From: Bryopsis sp. KO-2023 | Taxonomy: Eukaryota > Chlorophyta > Ulvophyceae > Bryopsidales > Bryopsidaceae | Length of the DNA: 64,000 nt | Direction of reading: 5' to 3' | Assembly: GCA_030272585.1 (NCBI GenBank) | Contig: BSYQ01000002.1 | Coordinates: 1,736,001-1,800,000, forward strand | Shown: one piece after another, positions 45,409 to 56,297 of the stretch | Numbering within the stretch: the stretch's first letter is position 1 | Layout of the letters: each line of letters opens with the position of its first letter | Made by a program: the position numbers and the translations under genes | The notes under the pieces: model-generated | Database searches by the model: none | Told to the model about the DNA's origin: nothing | What the model saw: only the letters and a program-made list of their open reading frames with translations

Positions 45409-45899
45409 ATGGGGTAATGTTTGCGCGCATGAACTTTCGCGTGTTTTATGTTTGCGACACTAATTTTTGCGATTCAATCAGGTCGCAAAAATTAGTGCAA
45501 CGCAAACATTAGGTTGCGTAAAAAAAACAGCGCACGAACCAAGGGTCTTTCGAAATAAGATCAGAACCGTTGCTTAAAAAACCGTTCACAAGTGAGCATT
45601 CCCGAATACAACCAATTCAGTGTTCCTTGAAAATCAGTCGCGACCTTGCGACTCCATTTCTCGAGTACCGTACGTGACGACATCACTCCCAAGAAATCGA
45701 TCCCATTCAAACAAAAAACACAAAGAAACACAAGAACAGCAAAAGGGAACCTTCACCCTTCATCTTCTGCTCCAGCCTTTGTTTGCGTTGGTGAGATCTC
45801 TGCGCGCGCTTATTAATTGCGGTGCTTCAATTTTTGCGACACTATTTTTTGCGATTTTTCCTACTCGCAAAAATTAGTCCAACGCAAACATTACCCCAT
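45409..45899. mobile_element. 491-bp MITE with TTA target duplication (PIF/Harbinger-type)
   Basis: Perfect TIR ATGGGGTAATGTTTGCG at both ends, flanked by TTA (45406-45408 and 45900-45902). TTA or TAA 3-bp duplications are typical of PIF/Harbinger. Subterminal segments are themselves inverted (TTTGCGACACTAATTTTTGC and relatives). No coding capacity. Confidence 0.75.
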
Positions 45900-45902
45900 T
45901 TA

Positions 45903-46566
45903 CGGTATGTTCCGAGTCCGTCCAACCAAAGAAAATCTAATGAGGTCATAGATACGGAGGGCGTTCATTTTTACGCTACGATCAAACATTCGCTATTCCA
46001 TGCCATATTTTTCTCTCTTTTCAATGGAGCCCAGGGGAAAAAGCTATTTAAAAACATATCGATTTTGCAACGAAGAAAAAAGGTAGGGGAATATTTTCTC
46101 GAAAAGTTCCTAAACTGGAAAAGTATCATCCAACCAACCACAAACGTTTTACGATTTACTCTTGCCATTGATTCACCTTCAGTTTCAGGATCAAGTGTGC
46201 TCATTTTCCATCTAGGGTTAGAAACCTCTTTTTGAAAACCCCACGGAAGTCTTATTTCGATGACCAATTGGTTCTTTGAAAGAATTAATATATATTCAAA
46301 ACTGAACCTTTTTTCTGTTTTTCATTTTTTGTCAAACTTTCTTGTTGAAAATTATGTCATTTCAGTAGATTCTTTTGATGCTTGTTTTCTCAGCATAACT
46401 TCCTATAACTTCCTGGACTCCCCCCTGCTTGTGGAATAAAGTTCTTAGAAAGTCCAACCAAATATCGTAAACCTATTTCTTATTAAGAAAAAAAAATCCA
46501 CATGTTTCTTACACGCAACAATTATATAGTAGCTCCCTTTTCTGTCAATGTAGTAGAAAAGGGTCA
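45903..46566. other. no supported gene
   Basis: AT-rich. A minus-strand frame at 45971-46267 has balanced composition but no other support. Confidence 0.35.
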
Positions 46567-46772
46567 ATGCTAACGCCAACTCTGACGCTGGGACCACGTC
46601 TGTCGGCGGCTCCTCAGGTTTCTCTCCCGGTGGGGGAAAAAGACGAAGTCAAAATCGGTCTCCCCATCAATGGGCTTAGGGGGAGTGTCGGACTCTCTGT
46701 GCTCGTTGTGTTGTTTGGGTTGCTTATTGCGTTGGACACGACTGCACTTCTCAATATTCTCTTCTTCTCAAG
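46567..46772 (+). CDS. candidate first exon of a membrane protein
   Basis: ATG at 46567 opens MLTPTLTLGPRLSAAPQVSL, a charged linker (GEKDEVKIG), then a hydrophobic span (LSVLVVLFGLLIALDTTALL). The exon may end phase 2 at TCAAG/GTTTCG. The stretch is a GC-rich island in AT-rich DNA. Partner exons and function are unknown. Confidence 0.35.
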
Positions 46773-46844
46773 GTTTCGTAACTTCGAGACTAGGTGTTTT
46801 TTATGGAGAAAGATTGCCGTAGTCGATATTTCTAGTAAGGAAAT

Positions 46845-47285
46845 TCACCAATGCATCACATCGTGCTTATCAAAGTAGCTTGACTTCAACGACTTCATCC
46901 GTAATATTTTTAATGGCATGGAATTTGCACATTTCACGTTTAGCACCAACAAATCATCTGCAATTATTAAATTAAATAACTTTAACTGTGAGATTCTCAA
47001 TATACTTGAAACAGAAATGTGAATGCTCTCAAATCTTCTTCTGATCTTATTGCGAACCCTATCGTATGAGTTTTGATTGTCGTCCGAGGCAGCTGAGAGC
47101 AGGACTGGATAGTCTCCTACGAAGCATTTGTATGTGTCGTCCACGTGAATAACAATGCATTTTAGGTTAGTTAATAACCTCTTGCTTGACAAAATCATTC
47201 CCCAAAAAAGCGAAACAATGCCCTCACATTGCTTCCACCTGTACCTCGATAAATTTACCAAACACGATTTCCTCCAAACTAACAC
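46845..47285 (-). CDS. 146-codon ORF, unrecognised
   Basis: Longest frame in its neighbourhood. It contains LTNLKCIVIHVDDTYKCFVG, DDNQNSYDRVRNKIRRRF and LFNLIIADDLLVLNVKC. Composition is plausible for a protein, but there is no motif and no splice support; it could be chance. Confidence 0.3.
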   Translation of the reverse strand: MLVWRKSCLVNLSRYRWKQCEGIVSLFWGMILSSKRLLTNLKCIVIHVDDTYKCFVGDYPVLLSAASDDNQNSYDRVRNKIRRRFESIHISVSSILRISQLKLFNLIIADDLLVLNVKCANSMPLKILRMKSLKSSYFDKHDVMHW

Positions 47286-47671
47286 AACTTTTTGCGGTGA
47301 ATTGAATAAACCTTCTCGTGGTTGATTTTCTTTTCTTTTCTTTTAAATTTACAATCGCATTTGCAACTTGTTTTTCATAATAGGTTTATTCCCCTCGAAC
47401 TCTCTTTAAAACTTTTTCGAATTTGATATGGCTTCAGATCATAAGTTGAATCTCCTAAGAAACGATAACAATCAACATCCATTATTTTTCGCGAGAAGGG
47501 CTACACTTGCGTGCATAAGAAAAATACCATCGGTCCTTTGATGCCTTCTTTACATCTATGTGTGTGTGCATCCTTTTTGGTGCTGGCTTCTAGCGATTAT
47601 GGACGCTTTTGGTGAATTCGTGACTGATGTGGACCTCTTATATTAGAAATATCGGGAACATATGTGCGTAA

Positions 47672-47721
47672 GGATGGCTAGGAGTCGAACCTAGCAAGTC
47701 TCACCAAACATATCTCCATCC
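47672..47721 (-). other. tRNA-like two-stem structure (acceptor and T arm only)
   Basis: On the minus strand: GGATGG, 21 nt, CTAGG TTCGACT CCTAG, CCATCC. The outer stem is a perfect 6 bp and the inner stem a perfect 5 bp closing TTCGACT. The same abbreviated layout occurs at 31304-31351. D and anticodon arms are missing. Confidence 0.4.
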
Positions 47722-48687
47722 CGCCACAAGACACGAGTTTTTTTTCAACTCGATACATAATGCAAGGTATTCAACAACTCGTTTAACCACCCCACTAATT
47801 TCCATTCTTCTGTTTCATATTATTCATTGCATAAACAAAGTGTCGAGCGTAAAAGAATAAATTGAACTGAGCCATCAACTTGATCGCTTCTTAGACTCAT
47901 TACATTCGCTTATGTAGATTCTTTGATTTTAAGGACTTTATTGCTATTATGTGAGGTGTAGTAACTATTATTATGGAATCTCGTATTTTAGAGACATGTT
48001 TCAACGACTTTTCGAATTCCTCCTCCGGGGGAGTGGTTTTCCTCTTCGAAATGCATCATATCGACCGTAAAACAAACCTTTCAAAAAAATTGGGTTGTAT
48101 ACTTGTCCAAATGACCCAAGAAAAAGTTCAAAAACTAACTACAAAAAATGTATAGTTTGAAAAAAAACTTTTTAGGATCAGAAAACTAACTGGTACTCTC
48201 GAAAAAACCACTCAAGTGACGGTCAACCATGTGGTCCTATAATCAGCTTGGCGCAAATATCGAGAAGCCTTCCATGGTGGATAAAGAAGGATGATACCAG
48301 GCGGGAAACACACGAGAATAACACGCAAAACTTTGTAATTGTTGCTCAAAGATTATTTCCTTTCGTGTCAGATTGCACCAAGAGCAGGCATGTCAATACC
48401 CACAACGTAGCAATAATTTCATTTTTGGAGTCAGACAATGATTACAAGTAAAAGCAATTCAAACTCATTTATCATGTACCTCCCACATTCAATCATTTAA
48501 TCACCTAAACTAGGTTTAGGGTGAGTCAACGTTTTTGGTTTGGAAAACATCCAAGATGGAGATCCGAAGTTCGGAGCTGGACGGGCGTTACAATGCAAGC
48601 TGCTACAACAGGTCGTGCGTCGAAGACAGAAGAACATGAACACTTCTTACAAACTCTCGAAGCCTATCATTAACATATGTTTCGAAC
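47722..48687. other. no supported gene
   Basis: AT-rich. A frame near 48540-48660 reads SWTGVTMQAATTGRASKTEE and may be part of the fragment that follows. Confidence 0.35.
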
Positions 48688-48921
48688 GTGTCATTAGAGG
48701 CTATCAAATCGCCAACCTGGCTAAGGTGTCTTGTCAGCTGTAAAAAGTCCAACTTACGTCAACATGGTCGCGAATGGTTTGCAAACACCTGTGATGGGTG
48801 TAAAGTAAACCTATCAACCTGGAAAATAAATCGCTGCACGTACTGTGGATTCGACGTACAACATAGAGCCACGAGAAGCCGCGTTCAGGGAATTTTGTCT
48901 AATACTGACCTCCTCGACTGA
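48688..48921 (+). pseudogene. zinc-ribbon-bearing fragment, transposon-like
   Basis: The frame encodes REWFANTCDGCKVNLSTW, RCTYCGFDVQHRATRSR and ends VQGILSN...LLD. The C-x2-C, 13 residues, C-x2-C-G-(F/Y) arrangement followed by HR is reminiscent of the C-terminal zinc ribbon of TnpB/Fanzor-type proteins, where HRD usually follows. The Asp is Ala here and no RuvC-like motifs are visible, so if related it is a dead end-fragment. Other zinc-ribbon proteins are equally possible. Confidence 0.3.
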
Positions 48922-50211
48922 AGCCACAACTTAGAGCACCAAGTCAACTTACTGGCATCAGGAGTTATTGCCATCACTGATGGCCCATCAGGAGTCACAC
49001 TCTGTGAGCGGCACGCTTGTATCATAGAAAACCTTGAATAAATTATGTCAAGGCACCTTGGATAATATGTGGTCTAAAGTGAAACCATTCTCCTGAAATA
49101 ATTTAAAAAAGGAAAGTCCCCCCTCTATTCACAATCCAGATCAATATTCGAACTCCTATACCATACTATGGATTTGATAGGTGAGCTTCGTTCCCTTATA
49201 GTTCTATGGCCATTTTTATTATTCCTATATATTAATCTATATTCTTTGTGAAAAACTAAGCGTGATCGGTCATAGACCGATCTTTGCAATTCGATCAAAA
49301 CTCGATCCAATGCTTCGTGATTGGTCCACTTGATTTATGATCAAGGTATAATCGATAGATGAGCAATTACGATCGGATTGATAAAAAAACTAAAGCATCT
49401 GCGTGATTGGTTTGGTGGACACTGCACACCAGTCGTGATCAATTAATTGGTAGACACTAATCCTTATCGGACTCCCAACAGATTGTGGGCTTCTTTATAA
49501 CTCCCAAAGAATGTCAAGAGAGGATTCGAACAAAAGACCAGAGGTGGGCCCGTCCCTCACCAGACTGGACCGGGAAAAAAAAACACTAGACCGAAAACCT
49601 TAATGTGAAGGCAGAAGACACAAGGGAGAAGGATTTCAGAGAAACTATACGAAAAAGTTTTACAGCTGGAATGAGAGAAGACCGTCCCCATGCCCCTTTG
49701 AATGGAACACTTGGTCAACGAAACGGTTTTTGGGTGCGGGGGTTCGAATCCTCCTAATCGTATTTCCTCCAACTCGCATCGTACCACTAATTCCGTACAA
49801 CCCTTGTTTCGTCATTGACTAGTCCGCCACACTCAGCCTCTAAAACTGTTACGAGACATTCTTCGGTCAAGTGACCTGATGCTTGATTCTGAACCGAAAC
49901 GTCTCTAGCTCCAACCTCTTCAGCAAGAATCCCCTACCTACATACTTGGAACTAGCACACGTACTGGGCCGGTTTTAACGTTTATTCGATATGAGCAAAA
50001 CCGGTTCATAAAAGTTTAAAATTGTCCTATAAAGGTTACATCGTTGGTCCTAACAAGTCCGATTCTATGAAAAAAGGCAAAGTTTTGGTCACGGACCGGA
50101 CCAATTTTTTGGTTCCAGTCCGATCGGGCCCACCCCATTGATGAAATCAATGATCGGGATCGGACTGATTGATCAAGCACGATCTCCACCGGTCATAGTA
50201 TCACGAGCCAC
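48922..50211. other. GATCGG-rich region with possible hAT-like remnant and tRNA-like B box
   Basis: CAGAGGTGGGCCCG at 49539 faces GGGCCCACCCC near 50127-50136, which resembles the two ends of another hAT-type element; no clean target duplication was found. Inside, GGTTCGAATCC (49741-49751) is an exact B box. GATCGG and CGATC motifs recur from 49260 to 50200. No gene. Confidence 0.4.
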
Positions 50212-52764
50212 ATCCCAAATTTTCCGCCCCGACTTAAGTCGGGTTTTGAGTTGGGTAAAAGTCGGTACCGACTTTGCCCAACTTAAAGTTATACTTTCGA
50301 GTCAAGTGACTTAAGTCGATAAAAAGCTAGGCAGCTCATGTCGCTCGAAAGTTGGGCGACTCATGTTGAGATGGGAGCTGGGTGACTTGAGCCGAAAAAT
50401 AGTTGGGTAGCTCATGTCGCTCGAACGTCGGGCGACTCATGTTGAGGTGGGAGCTGGGTGACTTAAGCCGGGTGACTTTTGTTGGGGTGGAAGCTGGGTG
50501 GACTGCATTGTCACAATGAAAATGTTACAGGGGCTGCAACAGTAACACAGACATTTTGGAGAGAGAATCTTACACAAGAATCCATATAATACAATCAATA
50601 CAAGCATCTTTCTGTGAGTTGCAATCCCCAAAATATATTCAAGCCCAATCACACACTTCTACAATATCGTTCAAGTAAAATCTTCTTTCAGATTTCTTGA
50701 TCCCCCTAATCCAAGCTGAACCATCAGAAAACTCAGTTTTTTTGTAATCCTTCACAATTAACACTTGTTTTCGTATTGCCCGTACATCTATTAAAAAACA
50801 AGAATGCTCAAATCCCCTTCCGCTTTTACGTTGCTTCATTTCCCACTTCAAAGACCTCATTGTGATGGTGTCATTTCTTTCCCCACTATCTTCAAACCAA
50901 CGCCCAAGGACCATATTTTTTTTGATAATCTCATTGTGCTCACTCTTTGATGTGAGAGTGACCGTGAGCACAGCAGACACCTGAGTACAATTTTCCCAGA
51001 CCAAAGGTTCAGTTTAACTCTACCCGGTTTGAAAATTTCCAAAGGCTATTCAATAGCCTAAATACTACAATGATTGTAGTGAATCTTATAAAACACAGAA
51101 AAATAAAATGGAAAGAGGAAATAACAGAAACTATAAGCAAAATTACAAATTTCAGAAAGGACCATGACACACCCAGCAACTAATCAGCATTCTCTGGGCG
51201 TTTCTCGAATCCAGCTTGCTGAGTTACCGGGCATAGCAGACACTAAATGATAATGCAGTAGGATCTTACCCGTCACCACCTATCCATGATGGCATTATCT
51301 CCAGCAGCCTCCACCTCGATGTCGAATGGGCCCAAAGCAATTTTTCTTGGTGGGCTACTCAGGGTATGATACCTCCGAATAATGTGTACCGTCGAATCTT
51401 CTTGTGGGATACCCAACATTGCCTTAACTTCAATCTGCAAAAAGTGTTAACCTTCTTAACAAAATATCACAGGGATTATCTCTGTGATAAATGACCAATC
51501 CTCAAGAACATGCGGTGTACAAGGACAAGAAAAATTGGCAGTAGGACAAAATATATCACGAAACAACAGGATGAAGTTAGGATAACAAAAGCGATAGAGT
51601 ACATACCCTGTACCTCGACATCAGCAACATCAGACCAGTTACACAAAGCGATATCTGGGATGCTGGAGGGAGGAACCTCCCACCAAGTCACGAGTTACAA
51701 TCACAGGATTGAGCAGCTCTCCTGCAATCTATCACACAGAATTTCAACACCAAGCGGCAGCATCTCCACAAGGCAACCACAACGGAATGGGCTCTCCCAG
51801 GAGGATACATTTACAACCTCTTGTAAAGGGTTAGGGGAAGGAGTGAGGTACATGAACAAAGGAGGCCCTCCTGAGGGTCTACTCACCCTGGAATCGTCGC
51901 TGCTCACCATGAAGGCACTCGGGCTTGCACCAGGACACGACCGGACATCGGGAGAACGGTCTCCTACCTGCAACACACACACACACACCACACCACACGC
52001 TGAGGACCATTGACGATACGACGTGGACGGGACATGAGCGTTTGTCCCCGCAGCTGCGCTGGACGCTCCACCCTGGTCTCTCGGCTACACTGCCGCCCCT
52101 GTCTGTGGCGACGTCTGGCTCCGTCGACGAAACCCGACTCCGGCGTCGACACTCTTTTTAAGGTTCCCTGTCTCGTCGATTGCAACACCAAACGATGATG
52201 GTACCACAGATGGTTGCTCCGTGACTGGGTATCTGCGTGACGGAATGATGGCTGGTACGAGGCGCGCTATTTTTGGGATCGTACTGTTCTGGGTGCTACA
52301 TCGTACTTAAGTTACTTGGCTTCCCATCGGCGCAAAGTCGGATAACTCTCAGCCGCCCAAAACGTTGGGTAACTTAAGTAGACAAAATAGTCGCTGACAA
52401 CCATTTTCTGACTTAAGTTACCTGGCTTCCCATCAACGCAAAGTGGGTTAACTCTAAGTCACACATCAAGTTGAATGGCTTAAGTCGATGAATCGTTGGT
52501 ACTGACAATTCTATCTACTTAAGTCAGTTGACGTCGACTCAAACAAATGTTGGTCAACTTTTAGTTGGGTGAACAGTTGATCAACATAAGCCGAAAAACA
52601 GCTGTTATCGACATATGTTATTGATATGTCACTCGACTTTTTTACAACATAAGTTGATATCGGCTTTGTACTGACATAAGCCATGTAGCTTTTGACCAAC
52701 TTTTGGCCGACTTTAAGTCAAAACCAACTTTTTTTTAGCTTAAGTAGGGGTCGGAAAATTTGGG
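50212..52764. mobile_element. 2.55-kb terminal-inverted-repeat element carrying a multi-exon gene
   Basis: Both ends read CCCAAATTTTCCG, then CCCC and ACTTAAG (left CCGCCCCGACTTAAG, right CCGACCCCTACTTAAG), about 26 bp with one mismatch and one indel. Both flanks of the gene are filled with ACTTAAGT-type and AGTTGGGTGACTTAAGC-type subterminal repeats (50230-50500 and 52290-52740). AT lies outside each CCC/GGG end, but no longer target duplication is seen. The interior holds a split gene on the minus strand. The superfamily is not recognised. Confidence 0.65.
50639..52306 (-). CDS. seven-exon gene inside the TIR element, unknown family
   Basis: Phase-consistent exons: at most 52306 to 52091, 51967-51887, 51817-51705, 51662-51614, 51434-51280, 51218-51173 and 50980-50639 (TGA). 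Phases run 0, 0, 2, 0, 2, 0. Strong acceptors precede exons 2, 4 and 5 (gtgtgttgcag, cctccctccag, actttttgcag). Recognisable stretches are PSSFGVAIDETGNLKKSVDA (exon 1), VVNVSSWESPFRCGCLVEML (exon 3), IEVKAMLGIPQEDSTVHIIR and GPFDIEVEAAGDN (exon 5), and a charged 114-codon final exon with VLGRWFEDSGERNDTITMRS and WIRGIKKSERRFYLNDIVEV. No DDE/D, RuvC or helicase motif was recognised. Exon 1 has no ATG and ends at a TAG unless the weak GTGTAG donor is used. It may be a novel transposase or a captured host gene. Confidence 0.6.
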
Positions 52765-52986
52765 ATGCATAGCATGTGAGTCTCACATGCAAAGTATCCC
52801 CGGAAAGATCATTTACATTATCTTGAGGTTTGCAATGATCATCAAGTTTGTTGAATATCTTACCGCCACAATTATTTGGGGGTGTTTCTCTTATAGTACA
52901 TAGCATGTTCATGATTTGAAGATTTGTTAGTATGACTTACCAGGCAGACCGATGCGCATAAAAAGGTTAAAAGTTTGGTCTCCTAG
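52765..52986. other. short spacer
   Basis: Contains GCATGTGAG and CTCACATGC as an inverted pair near 52772-52792. No gene. Confidence 0.4.
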
Positions 52987-53193
52987 TCTTTCGAAACACT
53001 GATCAAAGATGAGTTTTTCGAAGCAATGATCAAAGATGATGCCAAACGTGAAGACAATGATCTCAATGAAGCCCAAGGGATGACCGAAATACTAATGGTT
53101 GTTTTTGAGGAAACTATAACTGAGCTGTCGTTACAGCCTGCTAGAGCTACATGCTCAGGTTTCATTGTTAGTTTTTGGAACTGCTCGGTTTAA
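52987..53193 (+). CDS. candidate terminal exon, acidic helical
   Basis: Follows an acceptor (ggtctcctag) in phase 0 and ends TAA. It encodes FETLIKDEFFEAMIKDDAKR then EDNDLNEAQGMTEILMVVFE and ETITELSLQPARAT. The first 23 bases are tandemly repeated in imperfect form, giving the IKDE/IKDD duplication. It may belong with the coding region that follows; no family was recognised. Confidence 0.35.
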   Translation, partial: SFETLIKDEFFEAMIKDDAKREDNDLNEAQGMTEILMVVFEETITELSLQPARATCSGFIVSFWNCSV

Positions 53194-54549
53194 TCACTAC
53201 GGATAGGAAAGGTGTAGTGGATATGCACGAGCGTCAGGTCTCTAGCTCTCTACTCCGGCGCGGGAATTTTTTTGTCTTTTGGTATATTGTGGAATTTCAA
53301 GTGTAAGTATAAGGAAACCAAGAAGGGGGGTTGTTTCCAAAGTGGCAACATACTTGAGGTTGGCTTTGATAATATAAGGGAAATCTCCAGAAGAGTTTTG
53401 TTAGAAAGTTGATTTGGGGAAAAAATAAAGGTTAAAAGAACTGCTCTAGCCTGGTGTAGATAAGTGAAGTGGATATAAGAGGAAAACGGATCAAAATCAG
53501 GCTAAAACAGTAAGGGACCTGAAAAGTTTTTTCACTGGAGGATATTTTCGGGACATCAAAAAATCATGTAGTTTTGGAATTTTGAAAAGGAAGTATATAC
53601 TGAGATTGTTATTCCCTGAAACGTTTTTTTTTTTGAAAATAGGCCAAGGAAAATAAGCAGGGGTGAAAAAGGATTTTTATAGACCACTTTGGAGGGACCC
53701 TGTTCTCTGAATCAAAACTAAAAGACCTGATTATTCTTGGTAGTATTAGGAAGTGTTTACGACCCAGAAAAACGCCTTCGTGGTCTTGTTTGGGGACTTT
53801 GTTTTTTGAAGTAAAAGTGAAAGATTTTTTTTGTGGGGAAGTGATAGCGATCCAGACATCTCATTAAAAGTCGCCAAGCACCGTGGTCCCATGTTCGACA
53901 GATGTGCCCTATGCCGGTCGCTCGCGCAACCCTAAACCCTAAATCAACCCTCCCCATGTCGCACATAGGAACCGTCCCTGGCGACTTTTGGCGACTTTTA
54001 ACGGCTTTTGTGATCCAAGGGGAAGTTTCGTTATTATTATTTATCCTGTTCTTTTGAGACCTTTCTGAGATACTAAAAGGAATTAAGGGTTTTTACTAGT
54101 GGAAGAGCTTTTCGTGAAAACAAGCCAGGTGTAACAGTGCTCGGTGGATGCACTGAGCAACGGGCTTGCTTGGTCGGGCTTTGAACGTCACTACACCAGG
54201 ATTCTGAGAAAGAGTGAAAGAGGAACAGTGCTGGGGATTGAGAAGGAATGTTGGTCTCTCCTGTTGGTTAAGGCTTGTTGGTTAAGGCTGGAAAAAATAA
54301 GAAAAACACTTAATATTCTTTTGGAAAACTGAAAAAGAAAAGGCAACCACATAAGTAGTTTCTCTGGATCAAAGTAAAGTTGCTTGGGCCGGCCTGATAC
54401 CTTGGTTCTTTTTCACCGAACAGTGCCGACACTAAAAAGGGGTCGAACATTTTTTTTGGGAAGAATTCTGAAAGACAAGGCTTACACAAAATAAAGTTCT
54501 CTTTTTTGCGTTCAAGATAAGCCTGATTCCCGTTAATTTAGGCGGAAAA
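53194..54549. other. no supported gene
   Basis: Purine-rich on the + strand with short broken frames; probably decayed coding or untranslated sequence linked to the next feature. Confidence 0.35.
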
Positions 54550-56297
54550 ATGGAAAAGTTTGCTATATCTGCACTTAGGAAGACTCGTGAACAGGCAAGG
54601 GTCATGGAGCTGCTTCAAAAAGGACGGGATACTCTAAAAACATGGGCACAGCTTTTCGAACTCGTGGATGTTTGCAACCAGGAGATGTTGGGGCGTATAT
54701 GCAAACTATCGAGGATACCTAGAAACATGGGTGCCTCGCTGCAAGAGCTAGCCGAAATAATCCGAATGAAAGCCTACCAGCAAACTTTATACGCGGCTTC
54801 CAGAACCCTAGAACGGCAACCACCAGCTCAAACAGAGGACCAGCCCAGGGAAAACAAAGGACGAAAGGCAAAGGGCAAATTGAGCTCGAAGCTCCGTAAC
54901 CCAAATCGGGTAGGAGGGCGTTTTGTTACTAGAGAAGAGGCAATTGCAGCAAGGATGTCTATGGGAGGTTCGATGAGCGAGACTGCAGGAGACTTACATC
55001 AGCAACAACAAGAGGACCCAGGGTTTATAGAACTTCCACAAGAGCCGGTAGCTACAGAATCGTTTTCCCAACCTCCGAGAGAAAGAGAAAGGGAATGGTC
55101 AGGAAGGAACATAAACCAAGAAGGAGGAATTTCAAGAGAAGGAGAACGGTGAAGACCCGGACCAAGAGAACCTGAAGGATCTTAGAAGAAAATCAGCCAG
55201 GAGGTGTGGGGATATGTGGAGAATACTCTTCTAGTATTACTTCAAATGCTGGCCCGAATGGTTAAACAACAGAGAGATGGAGAAAGACCAGAGAATCAGG
55301 AGTTCAATACCCTGGAAACATCGATTAGTACTTTAGCCACTGAGAAGAAATACGAGCAGTGAAAAACAGGATGGAAACACAACAAAAACATGAGCCAGAA
55401 TGGAGAACTTATCAGCACCAACAGGCCCCTCCACAGCAGCGGAGACCTCAGGCTCCAAGGGACCTGAGATAGGCCAGGGTCCAGGAACAAAGAACAGGAG
55501 CCAGGTCAGCTGCTTTGCAACGCAAACGATGTGACGAGAGATCAATGAAACTGGCCCCCACGTCAGATTCACAGAAAAATACCCGACATAGCTTCAAGAA
55601 GAACGTTCAAGAAGAACCGTTTGGAGAATGGTTAGCCCAATGGAAGGAAAGGAATGGAATGGGTGAAGCTGGACGGGTGAAGATAGAAGATGTTCGCAGA
55701 GATTTTAGGGGAGCGTACCATGTCCAACTTGAAGAAACCACATGGGAATGGGCAGTGGAGGGGCCAAAAAGACCAAATGAGCCGACGGAAATAATCCAGC
55801 TAGGTAGCCTGGGAATGTGGACACGGGAAAAAATCCCCAAATCATATACGCGAGAAAAAATCCAACTAGTGATTACTGAGAGTCTCAAGGTAAAAGCCTT
55901 CATATATTGTGTCCCTCCTCGTCATATCTTTCAGGGGTTACCCTTATTACCCCCCCTCCCCTCAAAGCTTCGATCCCACCCCCAGATGCCGCGAGCACGC
56001 GGTAACTACTACCAACAAAGACCCCCCCTTCGACAAGACCTGTATTCCTACTTTCAAGACCACCAAAACTACGAATACAACCGAGACTTCCCTCTCCACC
56101 CAAGACAACACTTACTTCCCCTTAGTCTCTTCCCCATGATCGAATATATCGGTACAAACATCGCCACAGAGAACTACGTCCATCTCGGTTTTCTCGTTCT
56201 ACTCGAAAAGTTCTTTTTTGCTTTCTACGGTTACGGTAGCAGTCAACAATTCCTTTACTGGGCATCTGGATCACCCTCTTGGGTTTCCCCGTACTAG
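54550..56297 (+). pseudogene. broken coding region, retroelement- or virus-like, unrecognised
   Basis: 54550-55152 is a 200-codon ORF starting MEKFAISALRKTREQARVME, helical at first and then Lys/Arg-, Gln- and Pro-rich. The protein appears to continue through two frame changes: 55196-55360 (ENTLLVLLQMLARMVKQQRD) and from 55361 (METQQKHEPEWRTYQHQQAP). That second frame is interrupted by TAG at 55470-55472 and then runs as the 260-codon ORF 55515-56297 (PFGEWLAQWKERNG, then VRRDFRGAYHVQLEETTWEW). A 45-nt in-frame intron with good signals, 55890-55934 (AAG/GTAAAA to ctttcag), may split the last part, giving a Tyr- and Gln-rich tail. Composition resembles Gag or structural proteins, but no motif is diagnostic. 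Confidence 0.45.

Noticed and set aside
51510..52013. 167-codon plus-strand ORF
   Set aside because: It is antisense to phase-consistent minus-strand exons with good splice sites; treated as a shadow frame.
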